Source: Hyphomicrobiales bacterium
GTDB taxonomy: Bacteria > Pseudomonadota > Alphaproteobacteria > Rhizobiales > Xanthobacteraceae
Direction: 5' to 3'
Assembly: GCA_021323775.1 (NCBI GenBank)
Contig: JAJPKK010000001.1
Location: 1-39,616 of the forward strand
Length of the DNA stretch: 39,616 nt
The position numbers and the translations under genes are program-made. Each line of letters begins with the position of its first letter. The first letter of the stretch is position 1. The notes below the pieces were generated by a model. The model worked only from the letters and a program-made list of their open reading frames with translations. It had not been told where the DNA came from and ran no database searches. This document shows positions 24,325 to 32,599 of this stretch, piece after piece.

Positions 24325-26310
24325 TTAAGGGAGAGTCAGGGCCAGGATGATGATCAATAGCCCGCCAATCAAAGCGAGATAGAAATTCAGGTGTCCTGAC
24401 TGCAATGCTCTGAGCTTGTTGGCCACGTAATAGACGACGCGCGTCGCCGGCGAAAATAGATAGGGGCCAAAAATCGGCGCCACATCATGTGTAAACACCA
24501 GTCGGTGGATGAAGTAATCCGCGCCATGCGCCTCTCTTTCGATCTCTTCTGTCGGGCGATAGATGAAGCTGTAAAAGGTTCTTAGCGCATTCGAAAATGT
24601 GAGCGCGGTCGTTGAGGCCCGTTCGGGATCTTGATCAAAGCCCCCGTACCAGACAGGTGCACGACGCACCGCAAAATGCCGGTTGGCTAGCACCAAGACG
24701 ATGGGAATGATTGCAAGGAGTGGCATTACGACAACGAGCAGCGTTGGCGAAATGAAGGCAAACTTTGCAGTCAGCGGCACCAGCAAAAGTCCATCATGCA
24801 TATCGCGCGCCGCCTGAGTGCCGAAGTTGGAAGCGACAGCGACCCGCAACGCGTCAAGCCAGAGCGGCATTCCGACTGCCAGAGCGAGCACGCCCAACCC
24901 AAGCAAGCCAACCGCAATCGTCGGGCCGGACGATATCGAGGTGCTTGAGCGTGCCGACCGTCCAAGCAGTCCGATCCCGAACACCTTCACGAAAGTTGCG
25001 AAAGCGACCGCGACAGTCAGTGCAAGCCCTGCACCGGCAAGCGCCATGACCAGGCGGCCCGCGAGCGTGTCAAGATGGAACCCCTGGAAGACGGTTTGAA
25101 AGACGTACCACTCGCTCACGAAACCGGCCTGCGGGGGCATTGCCGCAAGGCTCATGGCGGCAGCCAACGCGCCGAGCCCAAAGACCCAGGAGCTATGACG
25201 CAACAAATCGGTGTGGAAGATAGTGTATCCGCCTGTCGCGCGATACACGCCGTCAGCTGCGAGGAACAATCCGCCCTTGGCAAGGGCGTGGCCGGCCAAG
25301 TGAAGCAACGCTACCGTCCAAGCTAAGCTTGCAAGTTCCTGATGACCGTCGGCACGAAACATCAGAGTCGCGCCAAGCATCGCAACGGCGATCGAAGCGT
25401 TCTCCGCTGAGGAAAAGCTAAGGAGCGCACGCCAGTCTTCTTCTTGAAACGCGTAAAGTGCGGTCAAGATGGTGCTAATGACCGCAACAATGATAATAAA
25501 CATTCCTAATTCCGCTGCTCCGAGCATGGGAGAACCAGGCGTCCAGCCGAGCAATCCGCGGCTCAATGCAAAGAAGGCCGCGTTCATTACGACGCCTGAC
25601 AACAACGCTCCTGAAGCGCCGCTGCCGGCACCATAGACACCGGGGAACCACTCGTAGAACGGCAACAGTCCGAGCTTCGCGCCGAACCCAACGACCAGCA
25701 GTATGCCGACGATGATAACGACAGCGTGTGGAAGGGCGGTCGCGGCGCCTTGGAAATCTTGAAAAGCGAAAGATTGAACTGGGTACGCCAGCAACAGAAT
25801 TGCAACAATAAGAGCCAGCGCTCCGGCTTCCAGGAGCCCGAGCATGAACAAGACCGGCTTACCGACCTCCGCAGATAATTTCTCGCTCAGGATCATGATG
25901 GCACCGCCAAAACTCATGATCTCCCATGCGATCAGGAATGACATACCATCTTGGACGCCAAATACGCCCAAGGCACCAATAAGGCTGCTGGCAGCACCAA
26001 AGAGCCAGCCCGCCTGACCCTGGCGGGAGGGCGTTGCCAAACCACAGGCCAGCGTCGCTGGCGCCAGCCCAAAGCCGAAGAGCCACAGCGCATCTGGCGT
26101 AAGGCGAAAGCTGACCGATTGGCCGGCAAGTTGCGTTGGCAAAAGAACGGCGGCGGGACCGTCCGGCAATCCTATGACGGCAGCAATGATGCCGGCGACG
26201 CAACCAGCAACGAGCAGAATCCGCGCCACGATGAATCCACGCCCAAGAAGCGAAACAAGCGCCGTGAGTATCCACGCAATGAAGGCCGCCGCCATGAATT
26301 CATTCGACAA
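24325..26310 (-). CDS. hyfB: HyfB/NuoL-like proton-translocating subunit
   Basis: About 661 residues with 14-16 helices and a C-terminal cytosolic or lateral extension. The antiporter-like core includes LLPFYEWFPGVYGAGSGASG (the usual P-x-H-x-W-L region, here modified), the FSSAENASIAV segment and the conserved LAGHALAKGGLF. It belongs to the NuoL/HyfB/MrpA antiporter family. TTG 26310 is preferred as the start since GGGAGG lies 5 nt upstream; ATG 26295 has no nearby site. It overlaps the end of the iron-sulfur subunit gene. It probably conducts H+ or Na+ in the complex. Confidence 0.88.
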   Translation of the reverse strand: MSNEFMAAAFIAWILTALVSLLGRGFIVARILLVAGCVAGIIAAVIGLPDGPAAVLLPTQLAGQSVSFRLTPDALWLFGFGLAPATLACGLATPSRQGQAGWLFGAASSLIGALGVFGVQDGMSFLIAWEIMSFGGAIMILSEKLSAEVGKPVLFMLGLLEAGALALIVAILLLAYPVQSFAFQDFQGAATALPHAVVIIVGILLVVGFGAKLGLLPFYEWFPGVYGAGSGASGALLSGVVMNAAFFALSRGLLGWTPGSPMLGAAELGMFIIIVAVISTILTALYAFQEEDWRALLSFSSAENASIAVAMLGATLMFRADGHQELASLAWTVALLHLAGHALAKGGLFLAADGVYRATGGYTIFHTDLLRHSSWVFGLGALAAAMSLAAMPPQAGFVSEWYVFQTVFQGFHLDTLAGRLVMALAGAGLALTVAVAFATFVKVFGIGLLGRSARSSTSISSGPTIAVGLLGLGVLALAVGMPLWLDALRVAVASNFGTQAARDMHDGLLLVPLTAKFAFISPTLLVVVMPLLAIIPIVLVLANRHFAVRRAPVWYGGFDQDPERASTTALTFSNALRTFYSFIYRPTEEIEREAHGADYFIHRLVFTHDVAPIFGPYLFSPATRVVYYVANKLRALQSGHLNFYLALIGGLLIIILALTLP

Positions 26311-27103
26311 GTTGGCCTCCCTGAACACGTTGCGGCATGCGGTTGAGGAACATCATCAATGCATGGATGATCGCCGCCGGATTGGGAGGACAGCCGGGAA
26401 GATAGACGTCGACCGGAAGCACGCCTTCGAGTCCGTGGCCGCAGGAATAGCCCCCCTCTGCGACGCCGCCCGATACAGCGCATGTGCCAACGGCCATGAC
26501 CCAACGCGGCTCAGGCATGGCGTCATATGTTGCGCGCAATGGATTGAGCATGGCGTACGTCACCGGTCCTGTCACCAGCAACAGATCGGCGAAGCGCGGC
26601 GACGCGGTGAAGAAAATGCCAAGTCGATGCAGGTTGTAGAAGGGATTGTTCAAGGCCTGCAGCTCGGACTCGCAACCGTTGCACGAGCCGGCATCGACGT
26701 GCCGAATATGCAGACTGCGCCGAAATGCCTTGCGTCTCTTGTCGTCACCGGCAACCCCGGCGGTTCGTCGATCTCTCCAGACCAAATCCTCGCGTTCTCG
26801 AACACCAAAGGCCCACTCCTGAGATGACGCCATTGCGCCAGTTGGACAAGCCTCGGTGCAGAGCTGACAGACAACGCAGCGACCGTAGTCCACTTTCAAC
26901 CGTCTTCCGGCTTCGCCCGTCATTTTCATTGTGATCGCCTGAGTCGGACAGGCGTCAGCGCATGCTTGACAGTCTTGCTTGCACAGCTCCGGATGATAGC
27001 GGGGCATGCCCAACAGCCCGGTTTGGCCATTTTCGCCATCGGCCAAGGGCCACGGCACGGTTTGTTTGCCGTCCCACAAGCCGATCAGGGTCCAAAGCGG
27101 CAT
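26300..27103 (-). CDS. Fused ferredoxin-NuoB-like iron-sulfur subunit
   Basis: A 267-residue protein joining two normally separate subunits. The N-terminal part (about residues 38-92) has two [4Fe-4S] motifs, CKQDCQACADACP and CVVCQLCTEACP, like NuoI/HyfH. The C-terminal part is the small-subunit fold with the N2-cluster cysteines in AGSCNGCES, GTCAVSGG and LPGCPPNP, like NuoB/HyfI. It would carry electrons to the large subunit and the membrane arm. ATG 27103 follows AGGAG with 8-nt spacing. No NADH- or formate-oxidising subunit is encoded nearby, so the electron donor is unknown, possibly reduced ferredoxin. Confidence 0.9.
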   Translation of the reverse strand: MPLWTLIGLWDGKQTVPWPLADGENGQTGLLGMPRYHPELCKQDCQACADACPTQAITMKMTGEAGRRLKVDYGRCVVCQLCTEACPTGAMASSQEWAFGVREREDLVWRDRRTAGVAGDDKRRKAFRRSLHIRHVDAGSCNGCESELQALNNPFYNLHRLGIFFTASPRFADLLLVTGPVTYAMLNPLRATYDAMPEPRWVMAVGTCAVSGGVAEGGYSCGHGLEGVLPVDVYLPGCPPNPAAIIHALMMFLNRMPQRVQGGQLVE

Positions 27104-27114
27104 TCCGTTGACTC

Positions 27115-28605
27115 CTATCGATCACAGCCGGCGATCGTCAGCCCAAAGCTTGCTTCGTTGATCGCGTAATCCATCATGTTGCTGTCGTGCACGGTGTGGG
27201 GAAACACCCGCCAGTTCGAAAACGAAGGCGATTTGATCTTGACGCGCGCAAGCTTGCCCTCGCCATCGAAGTGCACAGCATAAAACAACGTACCGCGCGG
27301 CGACTCGCTCCACCCCAGCCCTTCGGATCTTGGCGAGATTGAATATTCCGACCGAATTGGGCCATCGGGCAGCAGAAGGAGCGCCCGTTGCATCAGGGCG
27401 ATGCTCGCATCAATTTCTGCCATTCTAACCTGGGCTCGCGCGTGAGCGTCGCCGGCCTCGCGAACGGCAACGGCTAGCGGAAGGTTTCCGTAGGCGGCAT
27501 AAGGATGATCGCGCCGAAGATCGCGGTCGAGACCGGAGGCACGATCGACCGGACCGGTTGCGCCCTGATCGAAGGCGACACGACGATTGAGCTTGCCAGT
27601 CGTAATCAGCCGGTCGAGATGGCTGTCCGTATTTTCGAGATGGCGAGCGTAGATCGAATAGGCCTCTCGCAAAGCCTCAAGCTCCGGACCAAGCCACCCC
27701 TTCGGCGACAAGTCGCGGCGAAGTCCGCCGATCGTCAGAATGCTGCGGAGAAACCGGCTCCCGGTTAGCCTTGCATTGAGCTGCTTGGCACGCTCTTCGA
27801 GCAACTTGCCTTCGGCTTCACCGACCTTGAGCGTCGTTGTGTGGCAGAGATGTCCGAGATAATGCAGGTGATTGTAGAGCCGTTCTAATTCTGCGAGCAG
27901 GACACGGAAAAATTGGGCGCGTGGAGGAACGGCACAATTTGCCGCGGCTTCGACGGCTTGGCAGTAGGCGAGCGCGTGCGCCACGCTCCCGACGCCTGAA
28001 ACACGCTCGGCCAGCACCACACCACGTTCGGCCGGGAGACCTTCGAATCGCTTCTCCATTCCGCGATGCTTGAAAAACAGGCGCGGATGGTAGTGCAGGA
28101 TCGCTTCCCCGATATAGAAGAAGATGAATTCGCCGGATTCCACAACGTCGGCGCGAACCGGACCGAAGGGTAGCAGCTGTACGTCGGCTTCCGCTCCGGC
28201 AATTTCCGGAATGGATTGCTTGGTCGGCTCGGCCTGCAGTGCGGTGTCTTGCGGATAGGCTGGATCGAACGGCGGCCGTATGGGATTCACACCGTCATGC
28301 AAGACCAACCGATGCGGTTGCGGGTGATCGACAAACTCAATGCCGAAGAGGTCAGAAATCTCACGCTCGTGCCAACCCATCAACGGCCAGATTCCGGCGA
28401 GGCTCGGGACAGGGCCGCGTGGTTCGCAGCGCCAAATCCCAAAGAGATATTGATCGGGCTCCGTCACCACGTAGCGCAATTCGAGTCGGTTGGGTTCGGG
28501 ATACCACGCGTAACCCATCTGCATCCGGCCGCCTCTCTCGTGCAGACGAGAGGCGGCATCGCGGAGCTGCTCGGCGGTGAGCGATATATGTTGCGGTGCA
28601 GTCAT
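27115..28605 (-). CDS. hyfG: HyfG/NuoCD-like large subunit without NiFe cysteines
   Basis: A 496-residue fusion of a NuoC-like 30-kDa domain (signature WHEREISDLFGIEF near residue 85) and a NuoD/hydrogenase-large-subunit domain. In hydrogenases two Cys-x-x-Cys pairs hold the NiFe centre. Here the first site reads ERVSGVGSVAHALAY, with Ser and Gly replacing both cysteines. The C-terminus reads NEASFGLTIAGCDR, with no DPCxxC. The protein is therefore not a hydrogenase and resembles complex-I NuoD or Ehr subunits. ATG 28605 overlaps the preceding stop (ATGA). No C-terminal maturation peptide is expected or seen. Confidence 0.9.
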   Translation of the reverse strand: MTAPQHISLTAEQLRDAASRLHERGGRMQMGYAWYPEPNRLELRYVVTEPDQYLFGIWRCEPRGPVPSLAGIWPLMGWHEREISDLFGIEFVDHPQPHRLVLHDGVNPIRPPFDPAYPQDTALQAEPTKQSIPEIAGAEADVQLLPFGPVRADVVESGEFIFFYIGEAILHYHPRLFFKHRGMEKRFEGLPAERGVVLAERVSGVGSVAHALAYCQAVEAAANCAVPPRAQFFRVLLAELERLYNHLHYLGHLCHTTTLKVGEAEGKLLEERAKQLNARLTGSRFLRSILTIGGLRRDLSPKGWLGPELEALREAYSIYARHLENTDSHLDRLITTGKLNRRVAFDQGATGPVDRASGLDRDLRRDHPYAAYGNLPLAVAVREAGDAHARAQVRMAEIDASIALMQRALLLLPDGPIRSEYSISPRSEGLGWSESPRGTLFYAVHFDGEGKLARVKIKSPSFSNWRVFPHTVHDSNMMDYAINEASFGLTIAGCDR

Positions 28606-30068
28606 GGCAGGCCAATCTTCAGGACGCGACCAATCGCGGTAAAGTGCTCCCACATGGCGGGCGGCCACCACACGCCGAAGAGCAGAAGCGGAGCGAGAGC
28701 GAACCACATCGGTGCTACGCACCAGCGGCTGAGCGGCAGGAGTTCGACTATCGCTTCCGGCTCACGGTCAAAATACATCTCACGGAAATGATTCAGGAAT
28801 CCCACGAAAATCACGATCAGCAGGACGATCATGGTATAGACTGCCCAGTCATAGCCGCGTTCGAGACCGGCGCGTAGAATGACGAGCTCGCTCAGGAAGA
28901 GACCAAATGGAGGAGCGCCTGTGATCGCGGCAGCTCCGGCAAGCCAAAGGCTCCCTTGCACCGGAAAGCGCGTCCACACACCTCGGATGTCGCGAATGTC
29001 CTTCGTTCCAAAGCTACGCATCACATTGCCGGCGCCAAAGAACATGAGCGACTTATTCAAAGAATGGTTGAGCATGTGGTAGAGCGCTCCAGCGACACCG
29101 AAGAGGCCGCCGAAACCGAAGCCGAGCGCCACGACTCCCATGTGCTCGACGCTTGAATAAGCCATCAGTCGCTTGATGCCATCCTGGCGAACGATGAAGA
29201 GCGCTCCAATGAGGAGCGATAGAACGCCCAACGCGACAAGCACAGTGCGCGCGAACGAGCCGACTCCTGCCGCATCACAGATCGCCAGGTAGCGGACGAT
29301 TCCCAGCATCGCGCCGTTGAGCAGCGCGCCCGATAACATCGCCGAAACCGGAGCTGGGCTTTCGCTATGGGCGTCGGACAGCCAGCTGTGCATCGGAGCG
29401 AGGCCGACCTTTGTGCCATATCCGACCAACACCAGCAGATAGGCGAGCGTGACCAGCGTCGGGTTCATTTTGGACCCGGCCTGCTGCAAGGCGCCCCAAG
29501 TCATGTCGTAAACTGGGCCGAGGACGAAGCTTCCACTCCAGTAGAACAGCACGGTCCCCAGGAGGGCCAAGCTGATCCCAGCCGACACGATGATGATGTA
29601 CTTCCAGGCTGCTTCGATGCTTTCAGCGGCGCGTTCGAACCCGACCAGAAAGGTGCTCACGAGCGTCGTCAGCTCGATCGCGATCCAGTAGAGCCCGGCA
29701 TTGTTCATGACCGTGCTGAACAGGACGGTCAGAGCAAAACCGGAAAACAGAGCATAGAAGCTCCAGAGCTTCTCCTCTTCTTCAGGGAGAAGCCGCATGT
29801 ATCCGACCGCATAGATCGACGCGAGAAGATAGACGATCGCTGTGCACAGCGTGACCCACGCTCCCGGCATATCGAGGACGATGTAGTCGGCCCAGTAGTG
29901 ATAAGGCCCGCGTGCACTCATTATTGTGAGAGGAATGGCGGTCACGAAGACCATGATGCTTGCGGCCAGATTGAGTTTCTCAGCCGCGCCGCGCGCGCGT
30001 AGGAGGAAACAGCCCAATGCCGACGCCGCCGGCGCAATCATCATGACAAGGAGCAATGCGCCAGTCAT
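28602..30068 (-). CDS. hyfF: HyfF/NuoN-M-like proton-translocating subunit
   Basis: A 488-residue membrane protein with about 14 helices. Family marks are TKVGLAPMHSWLSDAHSESP (with the Lys and the PxHxWL turn), a Glu-containing helix 5 region (LYWIAIELTTLVSTFLVG), YSSVEHMGVV and LNHSLNKSLMFF. These are the charged residues of the antiporter-like proton path. It is translationally coupled to the large-subunit gene and starts 2 bases after hyfE. It is one of two such pumps in the complex, the other being hyfB. Confidence 0.92.
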   Translation of the reverse strand: MTGALLLVMMIAPAASALGCFLLRARGAAEKLNLAASIMVFVTAIPLTIMSARGPYHYWADYIVLDMPGAWVTLCTAIVYLLASIYAVGYMRLLPEEEEKLWSFYALFSGFALTVLFSTVMNNAGLYWIAIELTTLVSTFLVGFERAAESIEAAWKYIIIVSAGISLALLGTVLFYWSGSFVLGPVYDMTWGALQQAGSKMNPTLVTLAYLLVLVGYGTKVGLAPMHSWLSDAHSESPAPVSAMLSGALLNGAMLGIVRYLAICDAAGVGSFARTVLVALGVLSLLIGALFIVRQDGIKRLMAYSSVEHMGVVALGFGFGGLFGVAGALYHMLNHSLNKSLMFFGAGNVMRSFGTKDIRDIRGVWTRFPVQGSLWLAGAAAITGAPPFGLFLSELVILRAGLERGYDWAVYTMIVLLIVIFVGFLNHFREMYFDREPEAIVELLPLSRWCVAPMWFALAPLLLFGVWWPPAMWEHFTAIGRVLKIGLP

Positions 30069-30070
30069 CG

Positions 30071-30751
30071 CTATCCCACCAATCGCTTGAGTTCGAGACT
30101 GCTCGTACTACCGACGTGAGCGACGAGGTACTGAACGAGCACGCCGAAACAGGCCACGACGATAAGCAGATCGAAAAGGATCACGATCTCGATCAGAACA
30201 GGCATTCCCGGCACCAGAATCTGCGCACCGAGAAAGATCCCGTTTTCGAGAACGAGCAGGCCGAGGATATGGCTCAGCGCTTCATGCCGCACCGCAAGCA
30301 TGAGAAATCCAATAAGTTTCATCGAAAGCATCACGGTCAACGCGAGCACGGCGACGGTGCCGGCAAGGTCAAGCGACTGACCGACGCGATAACTGACAGC
30401 AAGCGAGAAGACGACACTGAGGGCGCCGACAACCAGGGCAGAACTGGGTTGCAGAATTTCATGAATTTCGCGTGCGACGCTGAGGCGACGGATGATCCGC
30501 CACACGAGGTAGGGCAGAAACAGGCCCCGGAACAGAGCGGTGAGAAGGGCGATGAGATAGAGCTCCGGGTAGCCGCCATAAAACCCGACGGCGGCTGAAA
30601 GCGCGGCGATCACCCATGATTCCGCGGCAAAGGCATAGAGGTAGTTGTTGAGCCAACGCGATCCAAGCATGACGAACGCCAGCAACAGGCTGGCAATTGC
30701 CATGAGGCTGAAAATCGATGCAGCGAGTGGGTCGAGGTGAGCAACAAGCAT
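30071..30751 (-). CDS. hyfE: HyfE-like membrane subunit
   Basis: A 226-residue protein with about seven helices. The C-terminal part resembles NuoK (VLENGIFLGAQILVPGMP with the membrane Glu), which is how HyfE and HycC-type complexes supply their NuoK-like module. ATG 30751 (MLVAHLDPLAASIFSL) follows the hyfC stop by two bases; an open frame extends further into hyfC but is not coding. Fits the gene order hyfC-E-F-G-I-B. Confidence 0.85.
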   Translation of the reverse strand: MLVAHLDPLAASIFSLMAIASLLLAFVMLGSRWLNNYLYAFAAESWVIAALSAAVGFYGGYPELYLIALLTALFRGLFLPYLVWRIIRRLSVAREIHEILQPSSALVVGALSVVFSLAVSYRVGQSLDLAGTVAVLALTVMLSMKLIGFLMLAVRHEALSHILGLLVLENGIFLGAQILVPGMPVLIEIVILFDLLIVVACFGVLVQYLVAHVGSTSSLELKRLVG

Positions 30752-30753
30752 GG

Positions 30754-31701
30754 CTAGCTGAGCTGCGTTCCGATGATGGACAGAATGGCGAATACGAACG
30801 AGGCGGCGAGCAATTCCTGGTAGCGGTAGAAGCGCAGTCGTGATTGTGCGGTCTCGACCACAACCACGGCGACCGCGACGAGCAGGAACTTGCCGAGAAG
30901 CGCCGCGATCGAACCGATGACGCCGAGGGCGGTGCCTTCGCGCGAGAGTCCCCATGGGATCAAGAGGACATTGCTGAAGATTGTATAGAGGATGAATTGC
31001 TTCATCATCGATGCCCACTTAAGGATCGCGAGCAACGGCCCGGAGTATTCGAGAATGCGGGCTTCGTCGATCATGTAGACTTCGATGTGCGTGCTGGAAT
31101 GAATGGGAAGCCGATCGGTCTCGACGATCAGCAATGTGAAGAACGCCGCGATCAGAAACAGATGCGCCGGGCTCCAATAGATCGCGAGGTTTCCGACGAG
31201 GAGGTGGTTGACCACGAACGGGAGCATCGCCTTCGCGAGCAGCGTAATACCGACGAAAACAAGGATCAGGGTTGGCTCAGCGAGAATCGCGACCATGACG
31301 GCACGGCTTGAGCCGATTCCGCCGTAAGCACTGCCGCTGTCGAGACCGGCGATGACGACCATGAACGAGCCAAGTGTGAGGATTAGCCCTCCTCCGAGGA
31401 TGTCACCCATATCGGACAGCGGCAGGGGAAAATCAGTCAGGACCGGGATGAGAATTGGTACCGTCAGCATCGCGGTGAAGGCGACGAACGGCGCCACCCA
31501 ATAGATCCAAGAGGCGGTCTCGGGGACGACGATTTGCTTGTGAAACAGCTTCCAGAGATCGCGATAGGGCTGAAAGATTCCCGGTCCCTGAGCGCGCTGA
31601 ACGCGCTCTTCGAACTGCAAGATCACACCCTGCAGGAGCGGCGCGAGCAGCAGAACGGTCAGCACCTGGCAGACTTGGAGGATTACGTCGCGCGCGCTCA
31701 A
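30754..31701 (-). CDS. hyfC: HyfC/NuoH-like membrane subunit
   Basis: About 315 residues with eight helices. NuoH/HyfC marks: RVQRAQGPGIFQPYRDLWKL near the N-terminus, GGIGSSRAVM, IVETDRLPI and EYSGPLLA. This subunit couples the peripheral arm to the membrane arm and lines the quinone- or cofactor-facing cavity. TTG 31701 is the only sensible start: there is no ATG in the conserved region, and GGAGG lies 5 nt upstream. That site is itself held in a hairpin (31703-31726). It is the first gene of the fluoride-switch operon. Confidence 0.88.
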   Translation of the reverse strand: MSARDVILQVCQVLTVLLLAPLLQGVILQFEERVQRAQGPGIFQPYRDLWKLFHKQIVVPETASWIYWVAPFVAFTAMLTVPILIPVLTDFPLPLSDMGDILGGGLILTLGSFMVVIAGLDSGSAYGGIGSSRAVMVAILAEPTLILVFVGITLLAKAMLPFVVNHLLVGNLAIYWSPAHLFLIAAFFTLLIVETDRLPIHSSTHIEVYMIDEARILEYSGPLLAILKWASMMKQFILYTIFSNVLLIPWGLSREGTALGVIGSIAALLGKFLLVAVAVVVVETAQSRLRFYRYQELLAASFVFAILSIIGTQLS

Positions 31702-31702
31702 G

Positions 31703-31726
31703 GCAGCCTCCCGTTGAGGAGGCTGC
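31703..31726 (-). promoter_or_regulatory. Hairpin masking the hyfC ribosome-binding site
   Basis: On the minus strand GCAGCCTCC and GGAGGCTGC are perfect 9-base arms over a TCAACG loop. The 3' arm contains the GGAGG Shine-Dalgarno sequence, 5 nt before the TTG start. The hairpin lies about 48 nt after the riboswitch's own hairpin and would lower translation unless opened, for example by a leading ribosome, a protein or an upstream RNA strand. Confidence 0.7.
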
Positions 31727-31773
31727 AAGCAGCGGCACACAAGTCTAAGGATGGGGTCGAGATTTGCACACAC

Positions 31774-31807
31774 GACTCCTTTCGTCCGCAACCGGATGAA
31801 AGGAGTC
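31774..31807 (-). terminator. Riboswitch expression-platform hairpin of the hyf-crcB operon
   Basis: GACTCCTTTC and GAAAGGAGTC are perfect 10-base arms, with TCCG and CGGA extending the stem inside. The first arm includes the pseudoknot strand of the aptamer. No T-run follows (GTGTGTGC), so it may act by Rho, by pausing or by structure rather than as a classic intrinsic terminator. Confidence 0.75.
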
Positions 31808-31844
31808 ATCAGCCCCGAAGGCAATACAGGCGAACTCCATCGCC
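31799..31844 (-). promoter_or_regulatory. Fluoride riboswitch of the hyf-crcB operon
   Basis: P1 GGCG...CGCC encloses ATGGAGTT; P3 is GCC-TTCG-GGGC; TGATGACTCCT follows. GGAGT pairs with ACTCC. This matches the consensus closely and precedes six Hyf-like genes plus crcB and DUF190. Confidence 0.95.
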
Positions 31845-31873
31845 TCGCCGGTCAAGCCGACGTGTTTGCACCA

Positions 31874-31902
31874 TGAATATGAACTGCTAGGGCCAGTGTC
31901 AA
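31874..31902 (-). promoter_or_regulatory. Promoter of the hyf-crcB operon
   Basis: TTGACA (31902-31897), an exact 17-nt spacer and TATTCA (31879-31874) on the minus strand form the best sigma-70-like promoter in the window. The -10 lies 29 nt before P1, farther than at the other switches. Confidence 0.7.
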
Positions 31903-32046
31903 GCAACCAGCCTTCTAACGTGTCGTGACGGGAGGGACAAGGGCGGGTGATCGTCGCGCGGCCCGCCACTCGCTCTCCCGGAACCTGTGCCGCCCAATCA
32001 GACTTATGGCTGTAGCCTGCCATCTGCGCGTGCAAGGGAGAGCAGG

Positions 32047-32310
32047 ATGATGATCAGGTTAATGACTGTGGTCTCACTTGCCGCGGGTGCATGTATTTCG
32101 CCTGTCATTGCCGGCGAATCGCCGAATACGGAAGAGCGGGCGAAAATCGAGGCCGTCCTGCGAAGTCAGGGCTTTACGCGATGGGGAGAGATCGAGGCCG
32201 AGGACGGTGTTTTCTAGGAGGTCGATGATGCCCATGGCAGTGAAGGGAAGAAGTACGACGTGAAACTGAGGCGCGATACGCTCGAAATCATCGAGCGCGA
32301 AGGAGACTAA
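32047..32310 (+). pseudogene. Periplasmic PepSY-domain protein, interrupted by an amber codon
   Basis: ATG 32047 after GGGAG starts a signal peptide (MMIRLMTVVSLAAGACISP, cleavage near IAGES). Then comes the start of a PepSY domain, IEAVLRSQGFTRWGEIEAED. TAG at 32215-32217 ends the frame after GVF. Reading through it gives EVDDAHGSEGKKYDVKL and ETLEIIERE-like sequence to TAA 32310. In PepSY proteins the stop position is Trp (W-E-V-D-D-A), so a single TGG to TAG change explains it. PepSY domains occur in periplasmic protease-inhibitory or regulatory proteins. Confidence 0.8.
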
Positions 32311-32411
32311 ACGCTCAAATCGCCTGATGAGGGAATACGCCGGGAGTGGACAAAATCTGACCACCATCTGAGGGGAAAAGAGCCATTCGTCCTGTGATTG
32401 GAATGGACGAC

Positions 32412-32457
32412 GGGGATGGAGTTCCCCTGCAATCGCCGTCCGGCTGATGACTCCTAC
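32412..32457 (+). promoter_or_regulatory. Fluoride riboswitch
   Basis: P1 GGGG...CCCC encloses ATGGAGTT; the joining strand TGCAATCGCC, P3 CGCC-GTC-CGGC, then TGATGACTCCTAC. The 3' strand CTCCTACCG can pair with CGCGGTGGGAG over TGAATC (to 32476), and a second 8-bp hairpin GGCGATCC/GGATCGCC follows at 32483-32517. I could not find a convincing promoter with the spacing seen at the other switches. It leads to the orphan at 32600. Confidence 0.95.
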
Positions 32458-32599
32458 CGTGAATCCGCGGTGGGAGCATGTCGGCGATCCCTCCGCGGGG
32501 GTGGTGATCGGATCGCCCCTCTCTTCAACAGAGCGCCGATTACTTCACCCACCCTGTGTGAACGACAGAGGGTGATAAGTGACATGCGAGGAGATCAGC

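Noticed and set aside
26174-26827. Plus-strand open frame over hyfB and the iron-sulfur gene
   Set aside because: Antisense of two conserved genes; no recognisable protein.
27105-27117. TTGACTCCTATCG resembles the 3' strand of a fluoride aptamer
   Set aside because: On the minus strand it is simply the AGGAG ribosome site of the fused iron-sulfur gene; no P1 or P3 accompanies it.
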